Below are positions 21,701-34,200 of a stretch of DNA of 64,000 nt, piece by piece. The stretch's first letter is position 1; each line of letters opens with the position of its first letter. Location: NCBI RefSeq assembly GCF_964204645.1, contig NC_134035.1, positions 62,001-126,000 of the forward strand, written 5' to 3'. The notes beneath the pieces are model-generated. The model saw only the letters and a list, made by a program, of their open reading frames with translations. It searched no databases and was not told where the DNA came from. The DNA is from Tubulanus polymorphus (lineage: Eukaryota > Nemertea > Palaeonemertea > Tubulaniformes > Tubulanidae). The position numbers and the translations under genes are program-made.

Positions 21701-24700
21701 GGATCTGGTAATAAACAACCCGATAATAACTTTACGACTGTCGAACATAATGGTGGTTACTACACGTATGTTCCCGCGTCAAAGATACCCTGGATGTTCC
21801 AGACCTGGCACGACCAGAGAGCGGACTGTAAGCGGCTAACCGGCGGTGATCTAGTCAGCATCAACACCGATGACGAATGGAATTTCATTAGATACCATCT
21901 ACAAACAGGTGTCTGGGCAACGCTGGCTGCTTCTTCGCAAGATCGCAGGATCGCTATTGGACTTTTCATAGATAAAACAGTAAGTTAGAAGATGTGCTTT
22001 ACAAGCCGCGATCACACGACGAGCATTTTGAACCGTACCAAAATCGGCCTGGAACAACAGTGTTCGCACTGGTGCCAAATCGACCCTTCCTTGCCTGTTT
22101 GACCCGTGCCGTTGGACCAGGCCCGAACCAAATTTTAGTGCAGGTAGAATTGTTGCGTTGGAAACTGCAGCGGTGAAAGCGGCGACAATAATTTACTGAA
22201 TTACGTTTCTTGCTTGCAACTGGTTCCGGAAGTGTCTCACGATTTTTGTATCGAGTGAGTGCTCTCTTATAAGGCATGGGCCAAATCTCGGGCCTGACCC
22301 GGGCCAAATCGTCGCCGTGTGATCGTCATTGTCATTGCAATTTTTTACCATCGCGATATCTCCATAAATATCACTACTAACCGTCTGATATCTGTGTGTG
22401 ATTTATCATTACAGACAGGTATGTTAGAATGGAGCGATGGAAGCCCGTATAATTACAATGAATTCCTATCGGTTCAGATGTCGTCTCTTGTGAAAAATCG
22501 TCAAATATCTAACGTGGAATTAGCTATTCATCTATTACTGATACAGAATCCTAGTCGAGCGTTCGCGCAGCTCACTTTACCAAAGTACGTGGCGAATCCT
22601 TCAGACTATATCTGTAAATACAGCGTGTCGAACTCAACCTCAGAACCCATTCATATTGAATCAGGTATCTATATGTGTACTAGCGTTGTTTCTATTTCCA
22701 AGCAAATTTTCTTTTTATTTTTGTATTTAGTAACACACTTTAACTAGCGATGTGTCGATCTGCAGCATGTGGCTCAATCGAAGGCTGCTGATTGGTCTCT
22801 ACCGATTCCGGAATTCCTTCTGGCGCATTCATTTCGACCAGAATACACTCTATCCCTATTCTGGAATAGTATAATCCGTAACCCCCGATAGAAGCGACTG
22901 GGAGAGAGTTCGTTCCTTCAAAATCGAAAACTCTTGCTCAGTATTAATCTGCAACATGACACCACACCTTTCAAACTAAAAGAAAAAAACATTTCCGAAA
23001 GGGTTGGTGCCAGGCTTTAACATAATATCGGAATGTTTTTCTCTTGCGCAGGTTCTTCTTATAAGAAATGTCGCGACGACGGTATGGTGTTCTTCAAAAA
23101 CGTGTGTATCAGTCTAGAGGAAAGATTCGTCATCGAAAGTGAATGTTTGAGCGTCGATCAGAAAAGGTTTTCGTTCCGTTCAACACAAGTAGATGAAATG
23201 AAAAAGTTGTTTTTGATGTTAAAAATTCCTCGTGAAAAAAAGGTCGAAATGAACAACGGCGTGAAAGGTTGCTTTATGGCTACACTCGGCATAAACGACG
23301 ACATTCGATCATTAAGCTGTTTTCTACCTGTTTCAAAAAGAGCTAAATTTCTGATTTTATGTCAGAGCGATCCTATTGAACAGGAGACAGTGTGTAACAG
23401 GGAACAGATTGAATGCGGTGACGGTACGTGTGTCTCGTACGACCGTCAATGTGACGGTCACGCTGATTGTCCCGGTGGTGACGACGAACACTCGTGCGGT
23501 ACAGCGACACCTGCTCCGATGTCTCGGTGCAACGATGGCAGTTTTGTTCATATCGAACGAATTTGCGATTTTTCGATCGACTGCTCGGACGGATCGGATG
23601 AAAGCGCGTGCGTTTATCCATCCTGTAACAGCGAACAGTATCGCTGTAATTCGGGTAAATGTATCAGTTACATGAAACGATGCGATGGTTATAAAGATTG
23701 CGATGACGGTGTTGACGAAGATGCGTGCACCTCGGCGGATTGTCGAGGCGTCTGGTGTCCGAGTACATCGATATGTTTACCACTAGTAACAGCACGAAAC
23801 GGTCGTATCGAATGTCCTCCTCCGGACGAGACAGATGAACTGATGAACGTCTCTTATTCGTGTGATAGTGTGAAACACGCGAGTTGTAACAACGATTTCT
23901 CCAAATGTTTCAATCGAAAGAACACGTGTATTCTCGACCGAGCCGGGAACCGTTCGTTCGAGCAGTGCGACAACCAGGCGCATCTTAAACACTGTCAGAA
24001 CTTCGAATGTCCGGGTAAATTCAAATGCCACAATTCCTACTGCATCAACATGAAACACAGGTGCGACGGTGTGATCGATTGTGGAGGAGGTGAGGACGAA
24101 TCGGGCTGTTCGAACCGTTCGTGGAAATCGGGTTTGTTTCGATGCTCCGAGGAGGGTTACCTGTTGTCCCAATCGCAGGTGTGCGATGGTACATTAGACT
24201 GTCCGATAACCGGTGAAGATGAACGTTATTGTGAACTAACGCCTTGTATCAGTGGCTGTAAGTGTATCGGGCACCAGGTGAACTGCAGCGAACCGACTAC
24301 CGGCATCGTGCCATTCATTATACGATTAACTGATCATTTAAAGTCGCTTTCAATCCAAAATAACAAAATGACAGTTTTTTCTGGTCTGTTCGTCGGGTTG
24401 AAACGATTGATTAGTTTAACTTTGCGTAGAATCATTCTGAACAGAGTGACGTCAACCACTTTCGGTAAAATGCTCAATCTCAGGTATCTGGATGTAAGTA
24501 ACAACGCGATCGCTGAGCTGACCGCGAATTCATTGACGGGTCTAACCAATCTACGACAGCTGATTATATCTAATAATCCCATCATTAAAATACACCACGA
24601 TACATTCTCTAAACTGATAAATCTACAACATCTCAACTGTTCCGGCATCAGTAAAATTGTACTCGGCAAATTCGTCATCCCAAGATCTCTTCGGTCATTG

Positions 24701-25840
24701 GACGCCACAAATTCCTTCATCGAATCTGACGAGGCGATTCGTCCAGCAGGCGACAGTCCAAATCAAAATATGATTCCCAATGGCGCCAGTCTGCTGACCA
24801 AGGGATCCAGAATCGCAAAAACTGGTATCGAATTCTTGCAATCGTCGGCACAGACCTCGTCTCGGAACAGCTCGTATCTAGTGTATTCAGATGATTTTGT
24901 GACTTGTTGCGCGGCGGCCGGATTGGCTCGTTGTAACGCGTCGATACGGGAACCCCTGTCAACCTGCACCGATTTCATCCACGACGTAAAATTACGCCTG
25001 TTTCTTTGGGTTTCGGCGATATTCGGAAATGTCGGCAACGTTTGTATAATCGTAGGTAAAGTCGTTAGATTTACGAGGACCGCCGATCTCACCATCCGAA
25101 TATCAGCCTTCGTCGTCATCAACGTCGCTATCGTCGGTTTCTTGGCATCGAATTTCTCGTTGATTTTGATGCTGGCAGATGTTTATATGTCGTCTGGAGA
25201 TTATTTCCATTATCATAACGAATGGCGGAACGGTACATTGTGTAGTTTTACAGGATTTCTAGGATCTGTTTGCCCAATGATGACCACATTTACGGCGCTG
25301 TTAGTATCGATGAAACGTCTCTATATGTACCCGAACACTAAGAAGCACCCACGTCTATTGGTTTACTTCGTAGTCGCCTGCATAGTTGCCTGGATGGTCG
25401 GGATAGGTTTAAGCGGTTGTAATTTGGTCATCTTGCCCGGTGGTTATAATCATCTGAACAACTTATGCTTGGTGCAGGATTCCACGAGTATTTGGGTGTC
25501 TATTGTTTATCTGTACACACCAGTAGTTATCGGCGGTTTAGTTATCGTCGTGTACTCAGTAATGGCTGTCGTCGTTAGAATCAACAGAAATTCTCCCAGT
25601 AAACACGGAATCGAAGATACCATTTCGATCGGTTTACTGATTTGTCTTATCCCGTCTTGTTTAGGGGGTTTCTCTACTCTGGGGGTAGGTCGCGATTCTA
25701 ATCTGTGGTTTAACGCCGCTACGCTGTCGTTCATGGCGTTATGCGCGCCGCTGATGATTCTAACGCAGTGCCCGAGACACGTCAAAATACCTAACAATCA
25801 GCATCACGAAGAAAACAAGGAAAACTTATCGAAATACTAA
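18704..25840 (+). CDS. Large CUB / C-type lectin / LDLa / LRR seven-transmembrane receptor (GRL101/LGR-like)
   Basis: Cell-surface receptor of about 2104 residues in at least three exons: 18704-21979, 22415-22664 and 23052-25840. After a Thr/Ser-rich stretch with an 18-residue repeat comes a CUB domain at about 256-370 ('ISTPNYPDNYPP', 'CEYDRFTV') and further CUB-like segments. A C-type lectin domain at about 1008-1175 ('LEWSDGSPYNYNEF') is split by intron 1. Exon 3 holds several LDLa repeats with 'CDGxxDCxxGxDE' calcium motifs from residue 1290, a cysteine cap ('CISGCKCIGHQVNC'), leucine-rich repeats ('LRYLDVSNNAI', 'LRQLIISNNPI') and a 7TM domain from about 1825. LDLa-LRR-7TM order is that of Lymnaea GRL101. 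The helix-3 motif is 'KRLYMYP' and NPxxY is absent. Initiation is uncertain: 'ttctggtttttcgcag' at 18719-18734 is a strong acceptor, so the first ATG may be intronic and the signal peptide upstream. Confidence 0.88.
18890..19150 (+). repeat. 54-bp coding repeat in the receptor N-terminus
   Basis: Five tandem 54-bp units encode the 18-residue repeat 'TTTDQIRSVSESTAAAAT'. It is Ser/Thr/Ala-rich and would form an extended, probably O-glycosylated stalk. The units are nearly identical (first copy DQIQ, others DQIR), indicating recent expansion. Confidence 0.9.
22005..22326. mobile_element. MITE-like element in the receptor's first intron
   Basis: The ends are inverted repeats: left 'cgatcacacgacgagcattt', right end in reverse complement 'cgatcacacggcgacgattt'. 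The roughly 320-bp insert fills most of the intron between exons ending 21979 and starting 22415. It is non-coding. Confidence 0.6.
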
Positions 25841-26097
25841 AATCTAGAGGAATCTAGACGTCACTCGTGTCTCTCAAATGGTACGCATTTCTAATAATCG
25901 ATCGTTATTTCCAAATTCTCCTTTTAGTTTCTTTGATTTGTAGAATCTCCAGTTTTTGTTACAAATAGATTGAACCAGTTCATCTTTCATATACTGGGTC
26001 CATACAATAATGTATGGAAAATGTGAACCATTGGTTCATCTTTTGACCCTTTATCATTATACATCATTGTTGAATAATCTTAAGGTGGCGCTACGTA

Positions 26098-26103
26098 AAT
26101 AAA
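26098..26103 (+). terminator. Candidate polyadenylation signal AATAAA of the receptor gene
   Basis: AATAAA within 'gtaaataaataaatgttg', 258 nt after the stop codon at 25840. Confidence 0.5.
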
Positions 26104-26214
26104 TAAATGTTGTTAGATCGCACTATGATACGATGTGTTAGGTATTCGTCTATATTGAAATCAGGGGCTGCGAAGTTGCCTTCAATCTGAAGTTGTTTGA
26201 TTGGCTACAGGCTG

Positions 26215-26568
26215 ACAGGTGATCTGGACAGACAGACAGACAGACTGACAGGTGATCTGGACAGACAGACAGGTGATCTGGACAGACAGACAGGTGATCT
26301 GGACAGCTAGACTGGTAGGTGATCTGGACAGACAGACTGACAGGTGATCTGGACAGACAGACAGGTGATCTGGACAGACAGACAGGTGATCTGGACAGCT
26401 AGACTGATAGGTGATCTGGACAGACAGACAGGTGATCTGGACAGACAGACAGGTGATCTGGACAGCTAGACTGGTAGGTGATCTGGACAGACAGACAGAC
26501 AGACTGACAGGTGATCTGGACAGCTAGACTGACAGGTGATCTGGACAGCTAGACTGATAGGTGATCTG

Positions 26569-26628
<60 letters not shown>

Positions 26629-26835
26629 GGTGATCTGGACAGACAGACAGACTGACAGGTGATCTGGACAGACTGATATGTGATCTGGACAGCTAGACTG
26701 ACAGGTGATCTGGACAGACAGACAGGTGATCTGGACAGACAGACAGACAGACAGGTGATCTGGACAGACAGACAGACAGACTAGTGATCTGGACAGACAG
26801 GTGATCTGGACAGCTAGACTGACAGGTGATCTCGA
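26215..26835. repeat. Compound minisatellite with embedded CAGA microsatellite
   Basis: Irregular tandem array of 'acaggtgatctggacagaca' units with variants ('gctagactgacaggtgatct') and an internal run of (CAGA)n near 26565-26625. Unit lengths vary by multiples of 4 because the CAGA tract expands inside units. Non-coding. Confidence 0.9.
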
Positions 26836-28247
26836 CTGGATCCCAGCACTCGACGGGGCAAACACAAATAAATAATGTTCTGTTTCATTAAACGCAATTT
26901 CATTTCATTCAAATAATCTTTACAAATATAACAAAAATAATTTTTCATTAGAATTTTCATAATGCACAATAGTTGGTAAAATCTATAGAAGCTATTTTTC
27001 AATAAACACAATTGAAGCTTTATATTAATATAAGATATAGATATATTACAAAAAAATAATGTTATTGAATTCATTTCGAAATATAAATACAAAATCAGTG
27101 AGCTTCGGCGGGAGGCAACTCGAGCAACGGAACAACTCGATTTATATCAAAAATATTAGTTTCACTTAATATAAAATTTCGAAAGAGAATCATATATATT
27201 AATACTCGAATCTTGTGAGCAAAAGTGAAATCATCGTAATAAACAGGTTTCGTATTATCGAGGTTCAACTGTAGAACAAATAAATATGGCATAATAGAAT
27301 GCATTGTATAGAATACAGAACAGCAGACTAGATATATTCATAGAAAGAATGTACATAGTAGAAATGCCCAAAATCAATGCCCCCTCCCAAACTGTCGAAC
27401 AAGAACTTAGAAACTAGAACCTAGTTCTACAGTGGAACCTACACTGAGGAATGAACCTACTGTAGGTGACCAGAGGAAAAGCAGTTTTTGTAAACAAGCA
27501 CTTTTTGCACTACAGTATATACTCCACTCACGTCAGATCCGATAACTGTTCAGATGTTTGTTGGAATATTTTTGTGACACTTTATATGAAATACATTACC
27601 AACTAACATCTAACAGTTCGATACGGCTCTCAAGTCAAGTTTTCACGGTGCCAATAGGTCTGACTTGAGCGCAGTCTACTGTAGTCATGAGCAGAATCAC
27701 AGTCAAGACAATTACACAGCAGTTTACTATCACAGATAAATAATTTTAACCAGGGTTTTATCATGAACCCCTGATTATACCAGAAATAGATGATTCTATA
27801 TCAGTCCATGAAATGACAGTAGCCTCCAGCAGCAAAAACACAAGAATACATGATGATCGTTTCAGATTGAATTAAGTTTCATTCAGTTCATCTCTGCTCT
27901 GCCTCCTTCAAATATAAAATACCATCAAAATATCATTACATGTACCACATAAATCACTAATAAATCTAGTCATAACACCAGCACACCCCACCGAGGCACC
28001 ACTGATACCCCTAAGATTTCACACCTAAAATCAAAGACCGCCCGATCAATGCAATTTCTCCTATGATGATGGCACTAGAGGGATAAATAAACATACCGAA
28101 CCCTCAAGACAATTGATCAAAGCATCTTCAAAACTCCCCCTGAAAACTTCGAAAATGTGCAAAAGTGCTGATTTTGCGGAGGGTGAGAAACGTTAAAACA
28201 AGTGTTAATCTGTTCTTAGGTGAATATCAGGGATAAAAACATCTTAC

Positions 28248-31200
28248 CTTTTAAATGCTCTTTTCACTTTTTTGCCCAAATCTTTAAGACTCCAGGCTCC
28301 GGTGTCTTGTTGAACGCTTTCCTTAAATTCGGCGACCTGTTTCTGGAAAATTCCTACAAAGATCCCAATAACGCATTATCAATTCGACACGGCAAATAGA
28401 GGCAGTAGACCTTTGGTATTCATAAACAATAATAGACTGTATATAATTAAATTGAAGAAGAAACCCACAATAACTATCAAAACAATAAGAATTTTGAAAT
28501 TGGCTCATGGGAATTTCTTAATGTCACTTCTCTCTTGGTTTTTCTTGATAATATCTGGCGCTGGTTAAATTTACCTGATTGAGGCGCTTCAGCCTCTAAT
28601 TGATCTATGATGAACAGATCAAACATTTGAGTTTCCACGAACCAACGTAGAAACATGCGAATTCCTCTCGACGACGGACTCTTAACAAACAACTCTTTCT
28701 GTTATAAAACAAATCATACAGGAACAAATTGTACACAAAACATCGGCATCGTTTATGGGTTTAACTAATTTCTACTGTCATGAACAATTATATTTGTACC
28801 TGGAATATTTTCTGTCCGTCATGTTGCACATTGATATAATCTTCGTAATGTCGGATTGTCATTAAGAAATAATGCATGAATGCCTCCGATATCATCAGGT
28901 TCCTAGTGGCATCATCTTTAGTAGAAATACATCATATTTATTATCAAGTACACAACAAATTTGTTAAATGATTAACGTTTGAGGAAGAAAAAGGGAGGAG
29001 ATACTCAGTGAGAGGGAGGAGATATTCAGTGAGAGGGAGGAGGTACTCAGTGAGAGGGAGGTACTCAGTGAGAGGGAGGAGGTACTCAGTGAGGAGGAGA
29101 TACTCAGTGATGAAATAAAGAAGAGTAACAGATCAACTAACCCGGTTCAGAGAATGACATCTGTAAAGCTTGAAAGAGAGCTCTACGCAGTTTATTTGGT
29201 AGAATGGTCAATTCATCTTTCTGTTCTCTATATAAACAGATCTCATCGATATTCACAATCAAAACCTGAAAATATCAAATATCACTCAGATACTGATTGA
29301 ACTAGAGAATTGCCAGTTCGAATGAAATTAGGTATTGTACCTCTTCCATCGGCAGATCGTAAACATCATCCATAAACTCCGTCAATATTCCAACAATATA
29401 CGGCGTAGGTGAACAAACGATATCGATCATCTCAGGTGGCAGCACCGGTATGAATGTGTGTTGCCAGGACAACGGATACAACAAGGCAACCATCGCGTGA
29501 ATACAAGAAGACAATGTTCTGAAAAATATTCGTCCTATACAGCAAACTAAGTTCCTTCATTGGTTTCAAACTATATCATAGAAGAGAACTACGTGTACCC
29601 AAGATTTGTTGCAGAAAATATAATTCTTCTTTCAGACAACATCGACGCAAATATCTTCAATACGTTATCAATTCCTAAAACTTGAACCATGTTATCATAG
29701 GACACCTAAAAATATAAAACACACAATTCTAAATACCGGGACTGGGGTAAATGATATTTACTGTCTTGAGGAACTGGTTCTGAAGTTCTTAGTTGAAAAT
29801 TAACATGATCAAAACATTAGAAATGAACTAATTCTAACAATATATGCTGCAGTGAAAATGAACTCAGAGCTGTGTGGTGAACCAGCTGCTGATGGTTCAG
29901 CACTGAACTCAGAGCTGTGTGGTGAACCAGCTGCTGATGGTTCAGTGCTGAACTCAGAGCTGTGTGGTGAGCCGGACACTGATGGTTCAGCGCTGAACTC
30001 AGAGCTCTGTGGTGAGCCGGACACTGATGGTTCAGCACTGAACTCAGAGCTGTGTGGTGAGCCGGACACTGATGGTTCAGTGCTGAACTCAGAGCTGTGT
30101 GGTGAGCCGGACACTGATGGTTCAGCACTGAACTCAGAGCTCTGTGGTGAGCCGGACACTGATGGTTCAGCACTGAACTCAGAGCTGTGTGGTGAGCCGG
30201 ACACTGATGGTTCAGCACTGAACTCAGAGCTCTGTGGTGAGCCGGACACTGATGGTTCAGTACTGAACTCAGAGCTGTGTGGTGAGCCGGACACTGATGG
30301 TTCAGTGCTGAACTCAGAGCTCTGTGGTGAGCCGGACACTGATGGTTCAGCACTGAACTCAGAGCTGTGTGGTGAGCCGGACACTGATGGTTCAGCACTG
30401 AACTCAGAGCTGTGTGGTGAGCCGGACACTGATGGTTCAGCACTGAACTCAGAGCTGTGTGGTGAGCCGGACACTGATGGTTCAGCACTGAACTCAGAGC
30501 TGTGTGGTGAGCCGGACACTGATGGTTCAGCGCTGAACTCAGAGCTGTGTGGTGAGCCGGACACTGATGGTTCAGCGCTGAACTCAGAGCTCTGTGGTGA
30601 GCCGGACACTGATGGTTCAGTGCTGAACTCAGAGCTGTGTGGTGAGCCGGACACTGATGGTTCAGCACTGAACTCAGAGCTGTGTGGTGAGCCGGACACT
30701 GATGGTTCAGCGCTGAACTCAGAGCTGTGTGGTGAGCCGGACACTGATGGTTCAGCACTGAACTCAGAGCTGTGTGGTGAGCCGGACACTGATGGTTCAG
30801 CACTGAACTCAGAGCTGTGTGGTGAGCCGGACACTGATGGTTCAGCACTGAACTCAGAGCTGTGTGGTGAGCCGGACACTGATGGTTCAGTGCTGAACTC
30901 AGAGCTGTGTGGTGAGCCGGACACTGATGGTTCAGCACTGAACTCAGAGCTGTGTGGTGAGCCGGACACTGATGGTTCAGCACTGAACTCAGAGCTGTGT
31001 GGTGAGCCGGACACTGATGGTTCAGTGCTGAACTCAGAGCTGTGTGGTGAGCCGGACACTGATGGTTCAGCACTGAACTCAGAGCTGTGTGGTGAGCCGG
31101 ACACTGATGGTTCAGTGCTGAACTCAGAGCTGTGTGGTGAGCCGGACACTGATGGTTCAGCACTGAACTCAGAGCTGTGTGGTGAGCCAGACACTGATGG

Positions 31201-34200
31201 TTCAGTGCTGAACTCAGAGCTGTGTGGTGAGCCGGACACTGATGGTTCAGTGCTGAACTCAGAGCTGTGTGGTGAGCCGGACACTGATGGTTCAGTGCTG
31301 AACTCAGAGCTGTGTGGTGAGCCGGACACTGATGGTTCAGTACTGAACTCAGAGCTGTGTGGTGAACCAGCTGCTGATGGTTCAGTACTGAACTCAGAGC
31401 TGTGTGGTGAGCCGGACACTGATGGTTCAGTACTGAACTCAGAGCTGTGTGGTGAGCCGGACACTGATGGTTCAGTGCTGAACTCAGAGCTGTGTGGTGA
31501 GCCGGACACTGATGGTTCAGCACTGAACTCAGAGCTGTGTGGTGAGCCGGACACTGATGGTTCAGATCTATTCATGTACTGATACAAAACGTACGTTTTC
31601 AAATCGTGCATCTTCTTGTCTCTGAAATCTATTATCAGCAACGAGCCCATCAGTATTCTAAAAATACAACCAGTAACTTTACAATGAATGAATACAGGGA
31701 ATGTATAGGAGAAGATTCAGAGTGTTTATAGTGTTCTACAAAATTAGGACTGAATCTTGTTACATCCGTGATATTGGAGCATTCCTTATGTTATAGATCA
31801 TTAAGGTTATATTGAAAAATACAGTAATCATTAATTGACAGGTTTTTTCAATATGGAGACCAACTTACAATGACGCAAATAGAAATAGTGTTTCCTGGTT
31901 TTGGTAGCGGCCGTGAATAAGCAATCTCGATGAACGTAGTCGCTAAATCTTCCTGTTCCAGATACCGCTTCTCAATCTCTGATAGAATCTACAGTATAAT
32001 TACAATATAATACAGCGTTATTACAATACAGAATATTCATTCTGTGCAGGGGTAAATGAAAAATCTGTAAGAAGTTGCGGCATTAATTCGATGTCTGACC
32101 TGATGGTATAGCGATTGCGCTCCACATGGTGACACTATACATACAACTATCGGATAGACCTCTAGTTTACCAGACGGCTAATAAAACAAGACATATTATC
32201 ATTATTAGGAATTTTCTTAAAATTTCCACGACAGAAAAGCTGAGAATCGTACCAGGAACCGTTGGCAATATCCGTAATTACGACTTCCATCACAATTCGT
32301 CAAAACAAATGAATAAGTTTCACTGTAAAATAAACAAACGCATCCGATCTTAGCATAAAACCCAATTCACAGTTAACTGAGTAAACACCGGGTTAAAGTC
32401 AATACGGTTTTATCACCAGCTCCCCCGGGGATTTATCTAGTTTCATGATTACTTAATCAAGATAATGCTGCAATAACAGGGTTTATAGTTATATAAAGGC
32501 CAAGACTATGTTTAAGTTAAAACTGGCAGCTGATCCCAATGAATCATCACAGCAGTTTCGTGTTAAAGTTTTTACATCCGGTTGCAAGTTGTTTGAAAGA
32601 AACTCACCTTTTAAATTCACTGTAAGGTTTGATTATAGAGACATCCGGGAAACAGAATTGTGGAATACAAAACTCTTCAGGTTTCACCTATAAAAGTCGT
32701 TTATATTTATATCAACACATTTGAGACCGACTGTATTTTCTTCTGAACCAAACACTGGTAACTGGGGTATCTTTATTATTTTGGGAATATTATCAAACAA
32801 GCAATAAACTATTTATACATAATTGAAAGGTGTTTTTGTTCGATGTTGAACACGTTCAGTTTCATTTCCTACTTATTGCATCTTACGTCATACCGGTTGT
32901 TAACGGTTGTTTCTTCGAATGAAAAAAGAATAAACTTACGTTATGCGGAAACTTGTATTTGATGTACGGAATGAGATTGCCTTCCACTTTTTTTACGCCG
33001 ACAATGATAGCGTAGTCGAATAGTGAAGGGTAGATGAGTTTACGGAATGCTCGTATTCTCGTGTATACAGACGCCTAAAATTACAATTGAAACTCAGGTG
33101 AATTACGGGTTTAAAGACAACATACATCATAACAGTCGCATCTTTCTGGACTCGATAAAATCTGTACGACTTGAGAGCGATATCTCTGTTATCTCCGAGT
33201 TCATCGGATCTTACTCGAAAGGACAACTGTAATAAAGGTCAAGGTTAGGACCAGCAGACCGGGAGTCGAAAAGTTCTCACGATTTTTCAAGTGTAAGAGA
33301 GAGGTATAAGAGAGAGGTATAAGAGAGAGGTATAAGAGAGAGGTATAAGAGAGAGGTATAAGAGAGAGGTATAAGAGAGAGGTGGCTGACCTCTAGTCGA
33401 GGTATGCGTACCGTAGAATTTGGAGATAAACAGTTAGTCAGAAACGACCAGCCTAAATCTGTATTGATTTCGTACCCAAACGATACAACTGTTTCCATAG
33501 CAACGAGAGATCCACGTTCATCGAACCGCGCTGTCGAGCGAATCGAATCATCAGTCGCTGTCAGACTATCGTTACCTAGCAACGGCGAAGTAGCCACGTC
33601 ATCCGGTGGTTTTTTATCGAGATATTTCTGGAAGAGACTTTGTTTTAACGATGATCGGTTTGTTTTTAATGAGTTACATTTACCGAGAGCGCACGATCCA
33701 CACGGAGTTTTCAAAACAATCGATCGCGGAGTTGAGATTATTATCTGTTTTTGTAACGTTATTGATTGTCTGCGGTTGCTATGGTAATGCGGAGTTAGTT
33801 TACTGCCGCTACTGATAAATGGTTTTATTCTTCCAAGTTTACTTGGATGTCTATTTATACTGTTGTTCTCTGGTGCGCCCCGCGCGATGGAACCCCGTGC
33901 GATGGAACCCCGCGCGACGGAACCATGCGCGACGCAGATAGAATCAGTTTGAACGTTATTCCCCGTAGGATCGGTAATTTGGATCAATGGAACGATTGGA
34001 CTGATAGGCGCTCGCTGATCAGTGATTGGTCGAACGATCGGACTGATGGACGGTTGCTGATTGCTGATTGGTCGAACGATCGGACTGACGGACAGTTGCT
34101 GATTGCTGATTGGTCGAAGTAATCCCGGTATGAAGGGCGTACTGTATGAATTCAGCCATCGTTTCCCATCAGATTCACCAGGTGGCGCCTCTATCACTAT

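Larger units (their letters stand above)
25841..28247. other. Convergent 3' ends and spacer between the receptor and DENND2-like genes
   Basis: Starts with the receptor 3' UTR (AATAAA at 26098-26103), then a minisatellite of about 620 bp, then A/T-rich sequence. The final exon and 3' UTR of the minus-strand DENND2-like gene should lie between about 27000 and 28240 but could not be fixed. A minus-strand open stretch at 27095-27304 has no recognisable family. Confidence 0.45.

Noticed and set aside
26524-26865. Cysteine/serine repeat ORF (LSVCLSVQITC)
   Set aside because: Low-complexity frame through the CAGA-containing minisatellite, with no splice context.
27095-27304. Minus-strand ORF that could be the last DENND2-like exon
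   Set aside because: It lacks an acceptor giving the required phase (two bases carried over from 28248) and does not resemble DENND2 C-termini.
29809-31650. Open frames of about 570-613 codons on both strands (EPSVSGSPHSSEFS-type repeats)
   Set aside because: They come from a 45-bp tandem array lying in an intron. The flanking exons (31595-31657 and 29599-29705) splice in phase into conserved cDENN sequence, and several frames are open only because the unit is a multiple of three.
33119-33230. Minus-strand exon-like frame (LSFRVRSDELGDNRDI) before the uDENN exon
   Set aside because: Its only good downstream donor leaves the wrong phase for the conserved exon 32940-33074, while the exon ending at 33391 joins that exon directly in frame. 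A 12-nt microexon remains possible but unsupported.
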